DNA of 64,000 bases, from the NCBI RefSeq assembly GCF_016086655.4, contig NC_052135.2, forward strand, positions 70,219,702-70,283,701. The letters are read 5' to 3'. A program made the position numbers and the translations under genes. This DNA comes from Lepeophtheirus salmonis. Taxonomy: Eukaryota > Arthropoda > Copepoda > Siphonostomatoida > Caligidae. Of the stretch, positions 60,412 through 64,000 are shown in pieces. The notes under the pieces were generated by a model. It saw only the letters and a list, made by a program, of their open reading frames with translations. It searched no databases and was not told the origin of the DNA. The first letter of the stretch is position 1, and each line of letters starts with the position of its first letter.

Positions 60412-61429
60412 TTACTTAAAAAAAAAAAATTTTTTTTTAAAGTGTTGAAAACATAATAATATAACAAACTTTTTTTTTATTATCATTCTGATAAACATGA
60501 TTAATATCTATATAATTTAATCAACCATTAACAAAATTGTGCTACTAATCATAACAGGCTTTTTCGTTTCTAACATATTGGATATTTTTTTTATCATTTT
60601 AGTATATGAGAAGAACCTAGTGATATAGATTAACCTTGTACCTATCAATGTATGTATGTAGTGAGGACCCGGTTTTTTAAATGTTAGGTACATAAAATTT
60701 GAATGTCAGGTTATTTGAGGAACATAAACAATTATTTTGAATCATTGATTATGTTTAAACGAGTGAAACAAACTACTTTTGGAATGGTCTTTTGCAAAGT
60801 ACAAAGTCTCCTCCTTGGGATTTGCTGAATATTTGCATTTTAGTAATATTTGTATCTCCGTTGGCGATATTTGCTACATTATCATTTGTATTGGTGTAGG
60901 TCCTGAAAATAAAAGCCATTTATGCAATATAAAAGTTCAGATATCTTCATTCCAATCTACAACAGATTTTTTTATTTTTTTAGAAGATAAGGAGAGTAGA
61001 ATTTTTCTTTTATAAAATTTAAATTATTGCCTCCTCTTCCGACGGCCCAGACATTAAACTACACAGACATAATTTTCAACAGGTGGTAAATAAACCAGGC
61101 CGTGGGATGGCTTTTGTACAACTCTCTTTGCTAAATAAAAAAATTTTTTATTAGAAATAAATAAGTAATAAAAATTTTATTTCCTCTCATAGTATATTTT
61201 AAATATTTAAATATATTAATAAAAAGATTTTATAAAGCGGGAGATGTTTTATTTATAGAGTGCGACATGGAAATTTTCTCTGCCATTAAAATTTTTTTTT
61301 TGGGTGCTAATTAAGGTTTAAGGGTACATCTCAAGCAATGTTCCAATACATGTGTTGCTTTTCCTGTGCATTGTTTGAATTTGATCAAAATCGGACGAAA
61401 AATGAGTGAACAGGAATAAAAAAGGCAAT
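60412..61429. other. No gene recognised
   Basis: AT-rich. A reading frame at 60779-61015 has no recognised domain and begins at a non-ATG codon. Confidence 0.3.
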
Positions 61430-62315
61430 GGGTTTCGGATCTTCTTTACGTGGATGTTGATCCAAAATGAATTTCAAACATTATCGGCGTGAAGATAGTC
61501 CGGAACATCAGTGTGATCAAGGAGCATAGTCAAGGAGTCAAAAGGAAGGCAGAAAGTGGAGGAAATGGTTTGAAGCGAGATTAAACATTTCTCAAGTCCC
61601 TGGATGGCAAAACCCAGGAAGAACCAACATCATCAATGCACCGCTTGGCTGACGAGATCACCATGAGACCTCGGTCTGAACAGCTTATTCAGAACTTCGT
61701 GACGTCTCCTCAATGACAGGATGAAGTCCTTAATTACCTGCAGAGTCATCCGTCGACTGTAAAGATACTCTCAAACAATAAAATCTTCACAGTCGATCAG
61801 ATTTTGAACCGTAGAAAGGACATATTTATAGCATCATCATCTGAGGAAGTACAGGGCACCTTCAGGACAAAACATCTGGTCCAAACAATATGCTTGAGAG
61901 TCGGACCTCTGATGGGAAGAAAATGGATCCCTTCTTCTTCAATCCCAACGAGAAAATCAGGGCTGAAGCTTACTATAAGGTCCTGAGGCCATGAGTGAAG
62001 GCTAACTTCCCCGAGAACAACTATGTGTGGACCCAAGATGGTACCCCCAGTCATACTGCCTTGAAGATATATAACTTCTGCAAGTAGCAGTTTGCTGAAT
62101 TCTGGGACAAGACCTTCTGACCCTCTTCCAGGCCTGATCTCAAACCCTCGACTTCAGTGTGTAGAGCGTCTTAGAGAGCAAGGTTGGGAAGACATCACAC
62201 AGAAATGTGCAGGAGCTCAAGGCTAGTATCAAGAAGCAATTGGCCAACATGTTTGCCAATTATATTGTGGCCACCTGCGCCAAGTTCTGACTTCGCGCGG
62301 AGGCGATGATAGAAG
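61430..62315 (+). pseudogene. Mariner-like transposase remnant (catalytic part)
   Basis: Fragments in order: TVDQILNRRKDIFI (about 61790), FRTKHLVQT, KMDPFFFNPNEKIRAEAYYK (about 61920-61977), VKANFPENNYVWTQDGTPSH (second catalytic Asp), FAEFWDKTF, a degraded PDLKPSTSV in place of the PDLNPLDFS block, and ANYIVATCAKF near 62280. The third catalytic Asp is lost and stops or frameshifts are numerous. The MPPFFF / NPLDFSIWG / RTKHP style places it with the copies at 6873-7735 and 62735-63250. The N-terminal region (about 61430-61700) contains a decayed helix-turn-helix part. Confidence 0.75.
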
Positions 62316-62734
62316 CTGGAGATTGATTGCTAAAAGTTTTTTCAATAAATAATGATTTTTCTAAAAAAAAGAAAAAAAAGTTTTGCTTCTTGACTGCTTA
62401 AATTATTACTTAATTCTTGAGAAGGTAAAATCTAAGTATAAAATAATAACTAGTGTGTGTACTTGTAAAAGTCAAGTGAGTAACAATGCTGGATTGCGCA
62501 GGAGTTACACGTGCAAGTACTGGTTGGATTGAGGATCGACATCAGAGTACTTCCAACCTATATGTCTTTGTTATATACGGAGTGGAATCTGTGTTTATTT
62601 TTTCCTCTCTCGTCTTTTTGTAACTAATCCATTAAAACGTAAGAACCGCTAAGCGGTTCTATTAAGACCACTTCAAGGAAACACGTGGTCATAATTCGTG
62701 TTTCGTAAATTTATTTAACTTTTTTATGTTTTTA
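62316..62734. other. No gene recognised
   Basis: Short spacer between two mariner-like remnants lying in opposite orientation. Near 62645 ACCGCTAAGCGGT is a short palindrome, followed by an inverted ACCACTTCAAGGAAACACGTGGT. No further structure. Confidence 0.3.
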
Positions 62735-63250
62735 ATATGGCATCAATCATAGCCATTAGGCGTCCCCAGAAGGATTTGCAGGAGTTAATGACAAACACGT
62801 GAGACAAATTGTCCCTCCCAGCCACTACGGCAGCCTTCAATTACTCCACGTTTGGGTGTGGAGTTTTGTTGATTTCCCTATCCAAAGTGCCCCATACAAC
62901 ATAGTTTTAATTTGGCGAAAAAGGGAGCCACATCTCATTTGTTCTTTACCTCTCGAGCCTTCTGGCTTTCATAACCTCTGCCAGAAGGTGGTGTGGGATC
63001 CTCGTGTATGAGGATAACTCCATGTCCCGTTTCACTGGCCTCCTGATGATGCTAGCAGCCCCAGAGAAGTCGTTAGGGATGCATTCATATATTTGGCGGG
63101 GTCCTCCTTGATGTTCTTCTCCAAGCTCGACATGAACTCAAGATCTCTCTTGAAATTGTGTCCTCCACTTCCTGCTTTCCTGGAGAGGTCTTCTCCAGTT
63201 CTTTTCATCATGGCCACTTTGAAAACTAGGCTCCAAGTGCACTTCACAAT
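62735..63250 (-). pseudogene. Mariner-like transposase remnant (ends only)
   Basis: Reading leftward, about 63211-63030 encodes MKRTGEDLSRKAGSGGHNFK, then RDLEFMSSLEKNIKEDPAKY, which parallels the N-terminal part at 7690-7409. About 62950-62735 encodes a C-terminal scrap ending near VINSCKSFWGRLMAMIDAI. The catalytic middle is deleted. Confidence 0.6.
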
Positions 63251-64000
63251 GTCCAATATCCACGCCACCTCAAGTTCAGCATCTAGGAGATCTAACCAGA
63301 ATGTCAAAAAATAATAACTGAACCTTCCCATATTAATGACAAAATTAAGTTTAATTAATTTTCCACGTTTTAATACCCAACACTGTAATAACAATAAAAT
63401 TATAAAATATATCAATATTTCATATACAAAAAATTACATTTATCTCTATTTCTAATGATGCTCTTTTTTAAAAAGGTTTTATTTTTTCAAAATACTTTTC
63501 CATATTTTTAATAACTTAAATATGAAATATATGGTCTTTTGGGAAAAATAAAAAAAATTGACCTTTTATTACATTACTTTTTTTTTTTAAGTCGTCATTA
63601 AATGAAATATTGACAGAGTTAATAAAAATAATCAAAGTTATAAAAAGGTAACTTGATAAATATTTTTATTAAGAAGGGTCCTTTATTATTAAAAGTCATT
63701 TCATATTAGAATCGGAAAAATTAGATATCAGTCGGAAAATTAGAAAAAATATTCAACAAACTCACGCACCCCTCCAAATAAAACATCACTGAATGTATTA
63801 ATATTTGAATTTTCTATTCTTTGATCCTCTACAAAAAAAAATCTACCAGCTGATGCCTACTTCTGTATAATGACCTTTTTAAATGTTTTATCTATCACTA
63901 ATATGTACTTACTTCAAACATAAAAGGTGTTTGTCAGGTGCAATGTTCTATCATTTTAAATTTATTTGAGGAAACAGGAATTTCATTGTTTGATACTTTA
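63251..64000. other. No gene recognised
   Basis: Very AT-rich, with T and A runs. GCACCCCTCCAAATAAA near 63767 resembles the GC-rich edge of the AT-rich repeat family. Confidence 0.3.

Noticed and set aside
1..64000. tRNA, rRNA or CRISPR arrays
   Set aside because: No regular spacer-repeat pattern and no convincing tRNA or rRNA signature was found by eye; a dedicated covariance search was not possible.

Overview
The window looks like AT-rich, transposon-dense DNA from an animal, most likely an arthropod and plausibly a copepod such as a sea louse. The reasons are spliced genes with canonical GT..AG introns, long A/T homopolymers, and many decayed copies of arthropod-type DNA transposons (Tc1/mariner, piggyBac, P-like, hAT), together with DIRS-like and Helitron-like remnants. 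The species is inferred from general character, not from a search. No rRNA, tRNA, CRISPR array or bacterial-style operon was recognised.

Three loci look like host-type or potentially intact genes. (1) A three-exon gene at 18910-30785 (+) encodes an AIG1/GIMAP-like P-loop GTPase. Its last exon, beyond a ~10-kb intron, adds four G-C-x3-[Y/W]-x-C-C-type modules and a CxxxCxxC...C cluster; splice sites and phases match exactly. (2) A two-exon gene at 38845-39409 (+) encodes a Myb/SANT-like DNA-binding domain plus a Lys/Glu-rich coiled coil. (3) A gene at 43691-44437 (+) with a 63-bp intron encodes an unrecognised protein with a coiled-coil C-terminus, and may carry a one-base frameshift near its end.

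The rest is mobile DNA and its debris. From left to right: a hAT-type MITE with an 8-bp target duplication (1278-1728); AT-rich repeat arrays (2177-3260); a mariner-like remnant butted against a 5'-truncated DD37D (maT-like) copy (6873-8457); a foldback element (~9866-10345); nested MITEs (11210-12680); a DD34D mariner remnant (14190-14782); a MITE (14876-15259); the GTPase gene, whose long intron holds many repeat copies and a CGGBP1/hAT-like fragment; a Helitron helicase fragment (33156-33351); two adjacent foldback elements flanked by related direct repeats (35515-37955); a nearly complete maT-like element (41226-42491); a piggyBac element with TTAA duplications (45633-47320); a Tc1/mariner scrap (48545-48985); a DIRS-like retroelement apparently split by a segment with a P-element-like pseudogene (49355-54461); and several mariner-like fragments (56895-63250).

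The coding remnants carry frameshifts and stops, so no autonomous element is evident. The recurring non-coding families (an AT-rich family with GCGTCCACAG-like ends, a CAGCTGAC-containing family, and a CGGTC-rich family) probably account for much of the sequence between genes. Homology statements rest on motif recognition by eye; no database search was possible.
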